From JADKAV01 sp963704075 (GTDB lineage: Bacteria > Actinomycetota > Actinomycetes > S36-B12 > UBA10799), in NCBI GenBank assembly GCA_963704075.1, contig CAVPGV010000010.1, positions 1-64,000 of the forward strand: a stretch of DNA of 64,000 nt, read 5' to 3'. The translations under genes and the position numbers were made by a program. The notes beneath the pieces were generated by a model. That model had not been told where the DNA came from. It was given only the letters and a program-made list of their open reading frames with translations, and made no database searches. This document shows, in pieces, positions 26,768 through 36,725 of the stretch (its first letter is position 1; each line of letters opens with the position of its first letter).

Positions 26768-28224
26768 TCACCGATCCGGAAGTCCCGGATTGGAGCCGGC
26801 AGTTGCGTCAGTGCTCTCACCGGAGGCTGCTGCCCGAGCCGAAGACGTATCCGGACGGTTGGCCACGACCCATCCCTCGACGTTGCGCTGCCGTGCCCGA
26901 CCCACCGCAAGATCACCGGGGCCCACGTCGGACGTGATGACCGAACCGGCCGCCGTGTAGGCCCCATCACCGATGGTCACCGGCGCGACGAGCATGCTGT
27001 CCGAGCCGATACGCGCGTGCTTGCCGACAACCGTGCGGTGCTTGGTCACCCCGTCGTAGTTGACGAAGACGGTGGCGGCCCCGATGTTGCTGCCTTCCCC
27101 GATCTGCGCATCCCCCACGTATGACAGGTGGGGGACCTTGGCGCCTTCCCCGACCTCGGTGTTCTTGATCTCAACGAATGCGCCCGCCTTGCTGCTCGAG
27201 GCCAGGCGGGTGCCCGGACGCAAGTAGGTGTAAGGGCCCGACGGTGGCACGAGGGCCGATGCTCGCACTCAGGCAGTGACTCTTCAGCACGGTGGCTGCT
27301 TCGCCGACCTCACAGTCCACCAGCGTCGTGTCCGGACCGACCACCGCACCGCCAGCCACGGTCGTGCGACCAGCCAACTGGGTGTTGCGGCAGATCAGCA
27401 CATCGGGTTCCAGCACCACATCGGCACCGATCCACGTGGTCGATGGGTCCTCGATCGTCACCCCAGCACGCATCCACCGCCGTGCCACCCGATCGCGCAG
27501 GACCGCACCGGCTGCGGCGAGCTGCACCCGGTCGTTGATGCCGTGGATCTCTTCCGGGTCGTCGGCGAGGTACGCGGACACCGGCTTGCCATGGTCGACC
27601 AGCCACCCGATCACATCCGTCAGATACTCCTCGCCCTGCGCGTTGTGGCTTCCGATGTTCTGCAGACCATCGCGCAAGGCGTCGGCGGCGAAAAGGTACA
27701 GACCGCTGTTGATCTCGTCGATCTCGAGCTGTTCGGCAGTTGCGTCCACGTGCTCGACAATGCTGCGCACGCCGCGGTTCGTCGCGCACGATACGCCCGT
27801 AGCCGGTGGGGTCGGGCATCCGAGCGGTCAGCACCGTGGCTGAGGCGCCCGACTCGCGGTGTTCGCCGATCAGGCTGCTCAACGTCGCGCCCGTCAGCAG
27901 AGGGGTGTCACCTGCCAGCACCATGACCGTGTCCGCGTCCGCTGGGATCTGCGGCAGGGCTTGCCGAACCGCATCCCCGGTGCCTCGCATCTGCTGCTGG
28001 ACCGCGGTGCGGGCGGTCGGCGCCACGGCGGCCAGGTACTCCGCGACCGCTTCCCGCTGGTGCCCGACCACGACCACGACCTCCTCGATGTTCGCCGCGT
28101 GGACGGCCCGCAAGACGTGCCCGAGCAGGGGTTCACCGGCTACTTCATGCAGCACCTTGGCCTTGGTCGATTTCATGCGGGTGCCGAGACCGGCAGCCAG
28201 AACGACAGCAACTGGATGAGTCAC
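26768..28224 (-). CDS. glmU: Bifunctional N-acetylglucosamine-1-P uridyltransferase / GlcN-1-P acetyltransferase (two frameshifts)
   Basis: GlmU makes UDP-GlcNAc for cell wall precursors. The uridyltransferase part has VVLAAGLGTRMKSTKAKVLH, LAGDTPLLTG and DEINSGLYLFAADAL. The acetyltransferase part is a left-handed beta-helix with EIKNTEVGEGAKVPHLSYVG and GAATVFVNYDGVTKHRT. Three frames are needed. One extra base at 27771-27773 and one at 27233-27235 restore about 484 residues. The tail after NVEGW is Ser/Ala/Asp-rich and ends GSNPGLPDR. A nested palindrome lies upstream of the start. Confidence 0.93.
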
Positions 28225-28407
28225 ACGATGGACTCTAGTGGCGCTCCCGACGTGATCCCGCGGACACGGCGTTCTTGTCGCTCGTCGCGCTGGCTACGAC
28301 CCGCGTTTCCGCGTCGTCGAGCGGTCAGGACCGGCCTTGTGCACGGCCTGGGGTGGCGGTCGCCGCCCTGTCACCATGCGCCCGACCTGGCTCACGGCCG
28401 GCCTCCG

Positions 28408-28537
28408 AAAGTGGGCATCCACAGGTCCGTCTTGCCCAGTTTGCGCTGCACATTTCGGTCATATCACACCCAAACGTCACCGATTCCCTCTCAAACTGGG
28501 CAAAGAGACGAAGTGCACGTCGGGTGATGCCCACTTT
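28408..28537. repeat. 130-bp nested palindrome upstream of glmU
   Basis: Two pairs of perfect 12-bp inverted arms are nested: AAAGTGGGCATC at 28408-28419 with its complement at 28526-28537, and TTGCCCAGTTTG at 28432-28443 with its complement at 28492-28503. The gap 28225-28642 holds no gene. The structure could be a mobile palindromic repeat, a structured RNA or a glmU control region. Confidence 0.8.
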
Positions 28538-28642
28538 CTGCGGAAGGGACGAGGCGGCCTCACTGATAGCAGTGTGGTGACCTCGTCCGATGCCGTGCGG
28601 GCGGAGGCGGATCGGCACGGGTGTGGCCCAGCCCACGCCTAG

Positions 28643-28714
28643 CTCCCCGCCCAGGACTCGAACCTGGAATGACTGGACCAAAACCAGTAGTGTTGCCGAT
28701 TACACCAACGGGGA
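28643..28714 (-). tRNA. tRNA-Gln (TTG)
   Basis: The minus strand reads TCCCCGTTGGTGTAATCGG..., with anticodon loop TTTTGGT (anticodon TTG) and a T-arm with GGTTCGAATCC. The acceptor stem pairs TCCCCGT with GCGGGGA. The CCA end is not encoded. Length is 72 bases. Confidence 0.95.
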
Positions 28715-28760
28715 ATCTCCTCCGAGGTTAGCGTGCACAGGCACTTGCCCTCGCCTGGCC

Positions 28761-29930
28761 TCACGGCGTCCAGGTCACCTTGACGATGCCTTCGAACTGA
28801 GTCGACAGGAAGATCGTGCGTCCGTTGCCGCTGATGGCCGCGTCGCTGCTGAGCATGCCCCACAGGTAGCCCCTCTGGTACCCCACGTGCTGATCCGGAA
28901 CGTAGCCGGCATCCGCGAGGGCCGCCTCGAGGTCGTAACTGACCCCCAGCGTCCGGTCGCGCAGTTGCAGTGGATCCGACGGGGTCCGCCGCCAGAACAC
29001 GTACCGGCCGTCGGTGGAGGCGTTGGCGCGGCTCATGCGCATCGACGCCGGATCGGCTGGCGTGCTCGTCCCTGTCGCGACGTCGAACCAGACCACGTCG
29101 TCCGGGGTCCCGTAGCCCGATCCGGTGGGTCCCCCACTGATGCTGATGATCCCGCCGTCACGGGTGATGACGTTGCCCGCGCCACCGATGTCCACGAGCC
29201 GGCTGCGGTCGAACAGGGCCCGTCCAGGACCCCACGTGGTCTCCGATTCGTAGGAATCCAGCCGCCCGGGGATGAGGATCACCGAGCCGTCGTGGGAGAT
29301 CGACGGCGCCTGCACGTACTCCGCATCGCCTTCGGAGTTGAGCATCCGGCCGACGCCCTTGAAGATCCGCAACTTCCCGGTCTTCAGGTTCGTCAGGTAC
29401 AGGTCGATCACGGCGGGCTTGCGGAAGTTCGCACTGAAGACCACATAGCGGCCGTTTCCGGAGATCTGGCCGCCGCGCAGCTGCGGCTCGTCGGTGAGTT
29501 TCTGATCCTCCTCACACCGGGCAGGCGTGCACGTACCGCTCCACGAGGGGACGAGGATCTTGCCGTTGCTGCGACGGGTCACGTTCCTGGTCCGGTCCTT
29601 CTTGCGGTCGTAGACCAGGATCTTGCGACGCGCCCACGGGCCGACCGGCATCGAGTAGGCCAGGTACCGCCCGTCCTGGCTCAGGGATGCGGCAGTGGCC
29701 GCCTTCGGCAGCCTCACGAGGCGCTTCCCCTTGCGCAGGTCACGCAGCAACAGGCGGGCCTTCGGGCCGCTGGCGACCACGTAACGCCCCGTGTAGGACA
29801 CGTCCTCCACGGACGCCAGTGTGGTGGGCGACACGGTGATACTGACCGGCACCACCGGTGGGTCGGCAACCGCCGGCCCGAACGGCAGCAGTGCGATGCA
29901 TCCTGTGATGAGTGCAGTCCGTCGGAACAT
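28761..29930 (-). CDS. Secreted beta-propeller (TolB/WD40-like) protein
   Basis: The ATG at 29930, preceded by GGGAGGGG, opens a signal peptide (FRRTALITGCIALLPFGPAVA). The ~365-residue mature part has repeated strands of the kind seen in TolB-type propellers: SQDGRYLAYSMPVG, SGNGRYVVFSANFRK, SHDGSVILIPGR, STDGRYVFWRRTP and SGNGRTIFLSTQFEG. The S/N-x-D/N-G-R-x-(V/I)-x-F pattern recurs about seven times. Such propellers bind proteins or ligands outside the membrane. No catalytic motif is visible. A signal for surface retention is absent. Confidence 0.85.
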   Translation of the reverse strand: MFRRTALITGCIALLPFGPAVADPPVVPVSITVSPTTLASVEDVSYTGRYVVASGPKARLLLRDLRKGKRLVRLPKAATAASLSQDGRYLAYSMPVGPWARRKILVYDRKKDRTRNVTRRSNGKILVPSWSGTCTPARCEEDQKLTDEPQLRGGQISGNGRYVVFSANFRKPAVIDLYLTNLKTGKLRIFKGVGRMLNSEGDAEYVQAPSISHDGSVILIPGRLDSYESETTWGPGRALFDRSRLVDIGGAGNVITRDGGIISISGGPTGSGYGTPDDVVWFDVATGTSTPADPASMRMSRANASTDGRYVFWRRTPSDPLQLRDRTLGVSYDLEAALADAGYVPDQHVGYQRGYLWGMLSSDAAISGNGRTIFLSTQFEGIVKVTWTP

Positions 29931-30061
29931 GACCCCTCCCTGGCACCAACTCACACGGACGCCGAAGGCGAGTCACTCCGCCGGGCCCGGGCCGTCGAGC
30001 GTGCATCTCCAGCGTACGCCTGACGCGGCCCTTCCCGGAAGGCTCGCGCCGCCCATTGCTC

Positions 30062-30988
30062 CTACGGGATGATCGTCGTGATGCGAGCGCCGGGAACCGG
30101 GCCGGTGGCGATCTTCGCGCTGCGACACAATCCCGTGCCGGACAGGGCGACCGCGAGTTCCATGGCGTGCTCGGGGTCCTTGGCCAGGAACACGCAGGTC
30201 GGACCGCTGCCACTGACCATCGCCCCCAGCGCGCCGTAGTCGATCCCGGCCTCGAGCAGCAGATCAAGCTCGGGCCGCATGGAGATGGCCGCCGCCTGCA
30301 GATCGTTGTGCAGATGTGTTCCGACGGCTTCGTGGTCGCCGCGCCGCAGGGCGGCCAGCAGCGCCCGGGGCACGGCCGGCGCAGGTACGTCGCGGGTGGC
30401 GTTCAGTCGGTCGAACGTCGCGTAGACCTCCGGGGTGGACAGGGAAGTGAACGATGTCGCCACTACCCACACGAACGTGCCGGTGGTGAGCACCGGCGTC
30501 AGCACCTCCCCCCGGGACGCACCCAAAGCGGTACCACCGTGCAGGCCGAACGGCACGTCCGAACCGAGTTCGGCACCCAAGTCCGACAAGTCGTCCAGAG
30601 CCACGCCCAGTCCCCAGAGGGCGTTGCACGCCACCAGGGCCGCGGCCGCGTCGGTCGACCCGCCGGCCATGCCCCCGGCCACTGGGATCGTCTTGCTCAG
30701 GATCAGTCTCGCCCCCTGCTTGACCTTGTACCGCCGCTTGAGCAGACGAGCCGCCTTGAGTGCCAGGTTCGTGCCGCCTTTGGGCACACGGCCGCTGCCC
30801 GGGGCCATCTCCAGGCTCACCGACGTCCCCGGGTCGGCGACAGCAGTCACGTGATCGACCATGTCGAGAGCCTGGAACACCGTGGCCAGTTCGTGGTAGC
30901 CGTCGGGGCGCAGCGGACCCACACCCAGGAAGAGGTTGATCTTTGCCGGGGAATCGACGCCGACAGAGGAAGGGACCGCCACGCCCAC
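30062..30988 (-). CDS. ispE: 4-diphosphocytidyl-2-C-methyl-D-erythritol kinase
   Basis: IspE phosphorylates CDP-ME in the MEP route to isoprenoids. This GHMP kinase has AKINLFLGVGPLRPDGYHEL at residues 14-33, KTIPVAGGMAGGSTDAAAAL as the ATP loop, and SGSGPTCVFLA near the C-terminus. The 308-residue length is normal. It starts 3 bp after the rsmA stop, so the two are probably cotranscribed, a conserved rsmA-ispE pair in actinobacteria. Confidence 0.95.
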   Translation of the reverse strand: MGVAVPSSVGVDSPAKINLFLGVGPLRPDGYHELATVFQALDMVDHVTAVADPGTSVSLEMAPGSGRVPKGGTNLALKAARLLKRRYKVKQGARLILSKTIPVAGGMAGGSTDAAAALVACNALWGLGVALDDLSDLGAELGSDVPFGLHGGTALGASRGEVLTPVLTTGTFVWVVATSFTSLSTPEVYATFDRLNATRDVPAPAVPRALLAALRRGDHEAVGTHLHNDLQAAAISMRPELDLLLEAGIDYGALGAMVSGSGPTCVFLAKDPEHAMELAVALSGTGLCRSAKIATGPVPGARITTIIP

Positions 30989-30991
30989 AGG

Positions 30992-31837
30992 CTATTGCGC
31001 AAGCAGCACGGACTTCGCGCTGGCGAGCGCCCGGAACTCCTTCACGGACAGCGATTCACCGCGTCGTCCCGGGTCGATCCCCGCCCGTTCCAGCACCGAG
31101 CGTGTATCCAGCGGCTGCGCCCACCCCCGCAGCGCGCCGCGCAGCATCTTGCGGCGCTGGGCAAACGCCGCATCCACGGCGGCGAACGTCTCGAGCCGCA
31201 GCTCCGGCGCCGTCTGTGGCTGCCTGCTGAAGCCGACCAGGCCGGACTGCACGTTGGGGACCGGCCAGAAGACATCCGCTGCGACCTTGCCCAGCCAGCG
31301 GGTGGTCGCCCACCAGGCTGCCTTCACGGTGGGAATCCCGTAGTCACGGGAACCGGGCTGCGCGGTCAGCCGGTGAGCCACCTCCGCCTGCACCATGATG
31401 ACCCCGGACCTGACCGCGGGGAACCGCTCAAGCACGTTGAGCAGGATCGGCACGCCGGTGTTGTAGGGCAGATTGGCCACGAAACTCGTGGGCACCAGTT
31501 TCGACGGGGCCATGGACACCGCGTCCTCACATCGCACCTTCAGTCGCTGTGCGGCCTGGTCGTCGATTTCGGCCACGGTCTGCGGCAGGCGGGCGGCGAG
31601 GCGGGGGTCGATCTCGACGGCCTCCACCGCCGCGCCCGTCTCCAGCAGCGCCAGAGTCAGCGAACCCAGGCCGGGGCCCACCTCCAGCACCAGGTCGTCC
31701 GGGCCCACGCGAGCCAAAGCCGCGATCCGACGCACCGTGTTGGGGTCGATGACGAAGTTCTGCCCCAGCCGCTTGGTCGGGCGCAGATCCAGCTCGCGGG
31801 CGAGTTCCCGGATGCGCGCCGGACCCAACGAGGCCAT
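30992..31837 (-). CDS. rsmA: 16S rRNA (A1518/A1519-N6) dimethyltransferase
   Basis: RsmA (KsgA) dimethylates two adjacent adenines near the 3' end of 16S rRNA. Motifs are LGQNFVIDPNTVRRIA, the SAM-binding LEVGPGLGSLTLAL, VEIDPRLA and the catalytic NLPYN. The ATG at 31837 gives 281 residues and overlaps the tatD stop by one base (TGATG); further upstream codons overlap tatD and lack homology. Confidence 0.96.
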   Translation of the reverse strand: MASLGPARIRELARELDLRPTKRLGQNFVIDPNTVRRIAALARVGPDDLVLEVGPGLGSLTLALLETGAAVEAVEIDPRLAARLPQTVAEIDDQAAQRLKVRCEDAVSMAPSKLVPTSFVANLPYNTGVPILLNVLERFPAVRSGVIMVQAEVAHRLTAQPGSRDYGIPTVKAAWWATTRWLGKVAADVFWPVPNVQSGLVGFSRQPQTAPELRLETFAAVDAAFAQRRKMLRGALRGWAQPLDTRSVLERAGIDPGRRGESLSVKEFRALASAKSVLLAQ

Positions 31838-32694
31838 CAGAACGCGCCGAACGCCTCGAAGGTGTTGTCCCGCACGGTCTGACACAACTCGTCGAGGTCG
31901 GCTCGCAGGTGATCGGCCATCACGCGCATGGTCCAGGGGATCAGGTAGGAGGCATTCGGCTGACCGCGATGCGGCATGGGCGCGAGGAACGGGGCGTCGG
32001 TCTCCACCAGCATCCGGTCGCGGGGAACCACCGCCAACGCGTCGCGCAAGGACCCGGCGTTCTTGAAGGTGACCACTCCTGCGAACGAACAGAACCAGCC
32101 ACGCCGGGTGACCGCCTGTGCGAACGCGGCGTCCCCGCTGAAGCAGTGCATGACAACGCGGCGCGGGGCACCTTCGTCGTCCATGATCCGCAGGATGTCG
32201 GCGTGCGCGTCACGGTCGTGGATCACCAGCGTCTTGTCGAGGTGCTTGGCGAGATCGATGTGCCGGCGGAACGATTCCTCCTGTGCTGCCCGGCCGGGCG
32301 GATCTGTGCGGAAGAAGTCCATTCCGGTCTCACCGATCGCGACGACCTGGTCGTCCGTGGCCAGTTCGGCGATCTCCTGCCATGCGACCTCCAGGTTCGG
32401 CCGACCCTCTTCGGCATCGATCCGTGGGGCCTCGTTGGGATGCAGGGCGACCGCAGCCACCACCTGCGCCCAGTCGTGCGCGATCCGTACGGCCTCCCGG
32501 GAGCTCGCGACGTCAACCCCGACCTGGATTACGGCATCCACACCCACGGCCTCGGAGGCTGCGAGTGCTATGTCCACCGGCAGGCCCTGTTCGCCGTCGC
32601 GTCCGGCAGCACCGATGTCCAGGTGGCAATGGCTGTCGACCACCGGGCTGGGTAGCGGGTCCGGCAGTGGCGGGTAGCCGACCGGCAGCGTCAC
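31837..32694 (-). CDS. tatD: TatD-family metal-dependent deoxyribonuclease
   Basis: This TIM-barrel hydrolase carries the metal ligands VDSHCHLD, AIGETGMDFF, VIHDRDAHADI, VMHCFSGD and VETDAPFLAP. TatD proteins act as 3'-5' DNA/RNA exonucleases and in D-aminoacyl-tRNA metabolism. The GTG at 32694 overlaps the metG stop as GTGA and gives 285 residues. metG-tatD-rsmA-ispE is a conserved actinobacterial cluster. Confidence 0.95.
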   Translation of the reverse strand: MTLPVGYPPLPDPLPSPVVDSHCHLDIGAAGRDGEQGLPVDIALAASEAVGVDAVIQVGVDVASSREAVRIAHDWAQVVAAVALHPNEAPRIDAEEGRPNLEVAWQEIAELATDDQVVAIGETGMDFFRTDPPGRAAQEESFRRHIDLAKHLDKTLVIHDRDAHADILRIMDDEGAPRRVVMHCFSGDAAFAQAVTRRGWFCSFAGVVTFKNAGSLRDALAVVPRDRMLVETDAPFLAPMPHRGQPNASYLIPWTMRVMADHLRADLDELCQTVRDNTFEAFGAF

Positions 32695-34229
32695 TTCGTG
32701 TCCAGTCGTGGGAACAGCGACTCCCCCTTGGTCACTGCGCTGCCAGGCGCCAGTTGCCCCCAGCGACTTACTGTGACCACCGACTGCTGCGCCAGGTCGC
32801 CGGCGGCGCCGAGGCTGTCCCACATGAGCCGGGTCGCGGCGGGCATCACCGGGTGGTAGAGCACGGCGATGGCTCGCAGGGATTCGCAGATCGTGTAGAG
32901 CACGGTGTCCAGGCGCTGCGCGGTCGCCTCATCCTTGGCCAACACCCACGGCTGCTGCTCAGTCACGTAGACGTTGACCGCATCGACGAACTCCTTGATC
33001 GCCGCAATGCCGCCGCTGAAGTCCAGCCTGCCCATGGCCGCATCGGCCTGTTCCGCACACGCGACCAGCAACTCCTGCAGGGCGAGGTCCGCGTTCGCGT
33101 AGTCGCCCGGCGCGGGAAGCGAACCGTCGCGGTAGCGCACGACCATGGCGGTGGCCCGGGATGCGAGGTTGCCCAGGCCGTTGGCCAGTTCGGCCTGGTA
33201 GCGGGCGGCCATGTCCTCCCAGGAGAACGAGCCGTCCTGGCCGAACTGGATCGCCCGCAGGAAGTAGTAGCGGAATGCATCGGCACCGAAGTCGTCGGTG
33301 ATGCTCTCCGGGGAGATGCCGGTGAGCTTGCTCTTGCTCATCTTCTCCCCGCCGACCAGCAGCCAGCCGTGCGCGAACACCTTGTCCGGCAGCGGCAGTC
33401 CGGCGGCCATCAGCATGGCCGGCCAGTACACCGCGTGGAAGCGCAGGATGTCCTTGCCCACAAGGTGCACGTTGGCCGGCCAGATCGATGCGAACTTCTC
33501 CTCGTCGTCGCCGTAGCCGATGGCGGTGATGTAGTTCAGCAGCGCGTCGAACCAGACGTAGACGACCTGCGTGTCGTCCCACGGCAGGGGGATGCCCCAA
33601 CCCACGCTGGAGCGCGACATCGAAATGTCCTCGAGCCCGCTCTTGATGAAGGAGACGACCTCGTTGTAGGCACTCTTCGGTTCCACCGCGTTGGGGTGGC
33701 GCTCGTAGTGTTCGAGCAACGCGTCCTGGAACTGCGCCAGACGGAAGAAGTAGTTCGACTCGTGCAGCATCTCGACGGGTCGGTCATGGATGGGGCACTT
33801 GCCGTCGACCAGGTCACCGGGCCGCTTGAACTCCTCGCACCCCACGCAGTAGGGGCCCTCGAAGTCGGCCTCGTAGACGTGCCCGTTGTCCCGGACGGTC
33901 TCCCAGAACTTCTGCACGCCCTTGCGGTGGCGTGTGCTCGTGGTGCGGATGAAATCGTCGTTGGCCGCCTCGATCGTCTCGAGCACGGGCTTCCAGGAGT
34001 TCTCGACCAGCCGGTCGCACCAGTCCTGCGGCTCCATGTTGTTCTCGCGCGCGGTGCGCTCGACCTTGGTGCCGTGTTCGTCGGTACCGGTCAGGTAGAA
34101 CACCGGCGCCTGGCGTTGCCGGTGCCACCGGGTCAGCACGTCCCCGGCCACTGTGGTGTAGGCGTGGCCGATGTGGGGGGCGTCGTTGACGTAGTAGATG
34201 GGCGTCGTGACGTAGAACGCCTTGGTCAT
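32691..34229 (-). CDS. metG: Methionyl-tRNA synthetase
   Basis: This class I synthetase charges tRNA-Met. YYVNDAPHIGHAYTTVAGD contains the HIGH motif; KMSKSKLTGISPE contains KMSKS. A zinc knuckle is visible in CVGCEEFKRPGDLVDGKCPI, with three Cys and a following His. At 512 residues it lacks a C-terminal tRNA-binding domain, as is common in actinobacteria. ATG at 34229. The gap 34230-34324 to rsmI shows no gene. Confidence 0.97.
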   Translation of the reverse strand: MTKAFYVTTPIYYVNDAPHIGHAYTTVAGDVLTRWHRQRQAPVFYLTGTDEHGTKVERTARENNMEPQDWCDRLVENSWKPVLETIEAANDDFIRTTSTRHRKGVQKFWETVRDNGHVYEADFEGPYCVGCEEFKRPGDLVDGKCPIHDRPVEMLHESNYFFRLAQFQDALLEHYERHPNAVEPKSAYNEVVSFIKSGLEDISMSRSSVGWGIPLPWDDTQVVYVWFDALLNYITAIGYGDDEEKFASIWPANVHLVGKDILRFHAVYWPAMLMAAGLPLPDKVFAHGWLLVGGEKMSKSKLTGISPESITDDFGADAFRYYFLRAIQFGQDGSFSWEDMAARYQAELANGLGNLASRATAMVVRYRDGSLPAPGDYANADLALQELLVACAEQADAAMGRLDFSGGIAAIKEFVDAVNVYVTEQQPWVLAKDEATAQRLDTVLYTICESLRAIAVLYHPVMPAATRLMWDSLGAAGDLAQQSVVTVSRWGQLAPGSAVTKGESLFPRLDTK

Positions 34230-34324
34230 GTGGGATCTCCCGGGAATGGTCGATCTTCAGTCTAGAAGCAACCGGCGCCTCGGCTGACCCAGGACAGCAT
34301 TTGACGCCACCGCGCGTGCGCCGC

Positions 34325-35155
34325 CTACCGCTTGACGACCAAGGCATAGAGCTCCCGGCGCGACACCCCGGCGTCCGCGGCAACCTGCGCCACCGCCTCG
34401 CTGCGTCGCATGCCAGAATCCACCCGCGCCTCAACCTCGGCGACGAGGTCGGCCGGGTCCACCTCCCGGGCGGTCGCGCCTTCCACCACCAGCGTGACCT
34501 CACCCAGGATGTCCGCCACCTGCGGCGCCAACTCACCGACAGTTCCGCGCAGAACCTCCTCGTAGGTCTTCGTGAGTTCCCGGCAGACCGCGATGCGACG
34601 GTCAGAACCGAGAATCTCGGCCATGTCGGTCAGGCAGTCCACCAGTCGCCGCGGGCTCTCGAACAGGACCATGGTCCGCGGTTCGGCGGCCAGCGCGCGC
34701 AGCCGTTGTCGTCGCTGGCCGGCTTTGCGGGGCAGGAACCCCTCGAAACAGAACCGTTCGGCGGGCAGCCCGCTGAGTACCAGCGCCGTGGTCAGGGCGC
34801 TGGGACCGGGCAGGCAGGTCACGGGCAGGCCGGCATCGATGCAGCGCCGCACCGCGGCCAGCCCGGGGTCGCTGACAAGGGGCATGCCCGCATCGCTGAC
34901 CACCAGGACCGTCAGACCTTGCGCCACATACTGCGCCAGAGCCTCCGAGCGCTGCGCCTCCACCGCGTCGTAGTGGGAGACCAACCGCCCGCCGATCCGC
35001 ACCCCGAGGTCCGCGGCAAGCCTGCGGGTGCGGCGGGTGTCCTCGGCCGCCACGACGTCCGCGCTGGCCAATGCGTCCCGCAAACGGGCCGATGCGTCTG
35101 CGGGATTCCCGAGAGGCGTGGCGGCGATGATCAGGACGCCGTTGGGACCGGACAC
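34325..35155 (-). CDS. rsmI: 16S rRNA (cytidine1402-2'-O)-methyltransferase
   Basis: RsmI methylates the 2'-OH of C1402 at the ribosomal P site. The tetrapyrrole-methylase fold is seen in LIIAATPLGNPADASARLRD, AAEDTRRTRRLAADLGV, VLVVSDAGMPLVSDPG and CLPGPSALTTALVLSGLP. The 276-residue length is normal. It is divergent from the mannosyltransferase with only 12 bp between start codons, so their promoters must overlap the opposing genes. Confidence 0.96.
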   Translation of the reverse strand: MSGPNGVLIIAATPLGNPADASARLRDALASADVVAAEDTRRTRRLAADLGVRIGGRLVSHYDAVEAQRSEALAQYVAQGLTVLVVSDAGMPLVSDPGLAAVRRCIDAGLPVTCLPGPSALTTALVLSGLPAERFCFEGFLPRKAGQRRQRLRALAAEPRTMVLFESPRRLVDCLTDMAEILGSDRRIAVCRELTKTYEEVLRGTVGELAPQVADILGEVTLVVEGATAREVDPADLVAEVEARVDSGMRRSEAVAQVAADAGVSRRELYALVVKR

Positions 35156-35167
35156 CGGATCCTCCTT

Positions 35168-36697
35168 ATGCTGGCCCGCGTGAGCCTAACAACCGACGCT
35201 GGTCCCGCGCAGTCCGCATCCGCGCACCCGCGTCAGGCTCCCGGACCAGCCGGCGGCTGGCGGGGGTGGATCGGCCCGCTGTCGATGGGGCTGGTCGCCG
35301 CAGCACTACGACTGCCCGGGCTGGACCGGCCCCACGCACTGGTCTTCGACGAGACCTACTACGCGAAGGATGGGCTCGCGCTTCTGCTGTTCGGCCACGA
35401 GCGCAACGCCGAGGACAACGCCAACGACCTGCTGCTGGCCATGGACGGGAACAACCTGGAGGCGGCCGGAAGCATCTTCAAGGACAGCCCCTCGTACGTG
35501 GTACATCCACCGTTCGGCAAGTGGGTGATCGCTGCCGGGCAATGGGCATTCGGCGCCAATCCGTTCGGATGGCGGATCGCCGTGGCCGTACTGGGGATCC
35601 TGTCCGTCATCCTGCTGGCCCGGATCGTGCGTCGCATGACGGGCTCCAACCTGCTCGGGACGATCGCAGGGCTTCTGCTGGCCATCGACGGCATGGGCAT
35701 CGTGATGAGCCGTACCGCACTGCTGGACGGGACCCTGGCATTCATGGTGCTGGTGGCCTTCGGAGCCCTTCTCCTGGACCGGGAACGGACCCGGCGGCTT
35801 TGGCCCAAGCGCAGCCTGCGGCCATGGCGGGTTGCGGCGGCGGTGGCCCTCGGTCTCGCGTGTGGCGTGAAGTGGAGCGGCCTATGGTTCGTGGTGGCCT
35901 TCGGGCTGCTCACGGTGTTCTGGGACCTGGGCCTGCGCAGGCAACACGGCGAGTCGAATGCCTTGCTCAAAACGTTGTTACGCGACGCTCTACCGGCGGC
36001 ACTGGTGATGCTGCCGATCGTCTTCGTCACCTACGTCGCGACCTGGTACGGCTGGTTCACCAGTTCGGGCTACCTGCGCACCTGGGCGTTCGACAACGGC
36101 GGCTACACAGGGATTCAGGGCGCCCTGCGATCACTGGCCCACTACCACTCCGAGGCCTACAACTTCCATACCGGACTGACCACGGAACACTCGTATCAAT
36201 CCAGCGCCTGGGGCTGGCCTGTGCTGGCCCGGCCCACCAGCTTCTTCTACGAGTCCGATGGGCTGCAATGCGGCGCCGACCGGTGCTCCCAGGAGGTCAT
36301 CGCCCTGGGCAACCCGATCATCTGGTGGGCAGCTGCCTTGGCGTTGTTCCACCAGGTATGGCGTTGGGTGGCCGTGCGCGACTGGCGTGCCGGCGCAGTG
36401 CTGTGCGGCTTCGTGGCGGGGTGGGCCCCCTGGCTGTTGTTCCAGGAGCGGACCGTATTCAGTTTCTACTCGATCGTGTTCCTGCCCTTCATGATCATGG
36501 GGTTGGTGCTCTCCCTGGGGTCGCTGCTCGGCTCGCCGACCGACACCACGGAGCGCCGCGGGAACGGCGCAATCGTGGTCATCGCCTTCCTCATCGCCGC
36601 GGTGGTCGCGTCGTGGTGGTTCTACCCCATCTGGACCGCCCAGATCATCCCGTACGAGCAGTGGCAGATGCGGATGTGGTTGCCGACCTGGGTGTGA
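35168..36697 (+). CDS. pmt: Protein O-mannosyltransferase (GT39, PMT family)
   Basis: This integral membrane enzyme transfers mannose from polyprenyl-phosphate-mannose to Ser/Thr of exported proteins. After a short cytosolic N-terminus, the catalytic loop carries LVFDETYYAKDGLALLLFGHE with the D-E pair. VVHPPFGKWVIAAGQWAFG follows, and about ten hydrophobic segments run to residue 500. The C-terminal W-x-PTW is typical. The ATG at 35168 yields 509 residues; a longer frame upstream is antisense to rsmI and is not coding. rsmI-pmt divergence is common in actinobacteria. Confidence 0.94.
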   Translation: MLARVSLTTDAGPAQSASAHPRQAPGPAGGWRGWIGPLSMGLVAAALRLPGLDRPHALVFDETYYAKDGLALLLFGHERNAEDNANDLLLAMDGNNLEAAGSIFKDSPSYVVHPPFGKWVIAAGQWAFGANPFGWRIAVAVLGILSVILLARIVRRMTGSNLLGTIAGLLLAIDGMGIVMSRTALLDGTLAFMVLVAFGALLLDRERTRRLWPKRSLRPWRVAAAVALGLACGVKWSGLWFVVAFGLLTVFWDLGLRRQHGESNALLKTLLRDALPAALVMLPIVFVTYVATWYGWFTSSGYLRTWAFDNGGYTGIQGALRSLAHYHSEAYNFHTGLTTEHSYQSSAWGWPVLARPTSFFYESDGLQCGADRCSQEVIALGNPIIWWAAALALFHQVWRWVAVRDWRAGAVLCGFVAGWAPWLLFQERTVFSFYSIVFLPFMIMGLVLSLGSLLGSPTDTTERRGNGAIVVIAFLIAAVVASWWFYPIWTAQIIPYEQWQMRMWLPTWV

Positions 36698-36725
36698 GGG
36701 CTCCGGCCGGCGGCGCCGTTGCGAA

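Noticed and set aside
34301..35167. Extended N-terminus of the mannosyltransferase frame
   Set aside because: The extra 289 codons are antisense to rsmI and look non-coding; PMT homology begins just after the ATG at 35168.
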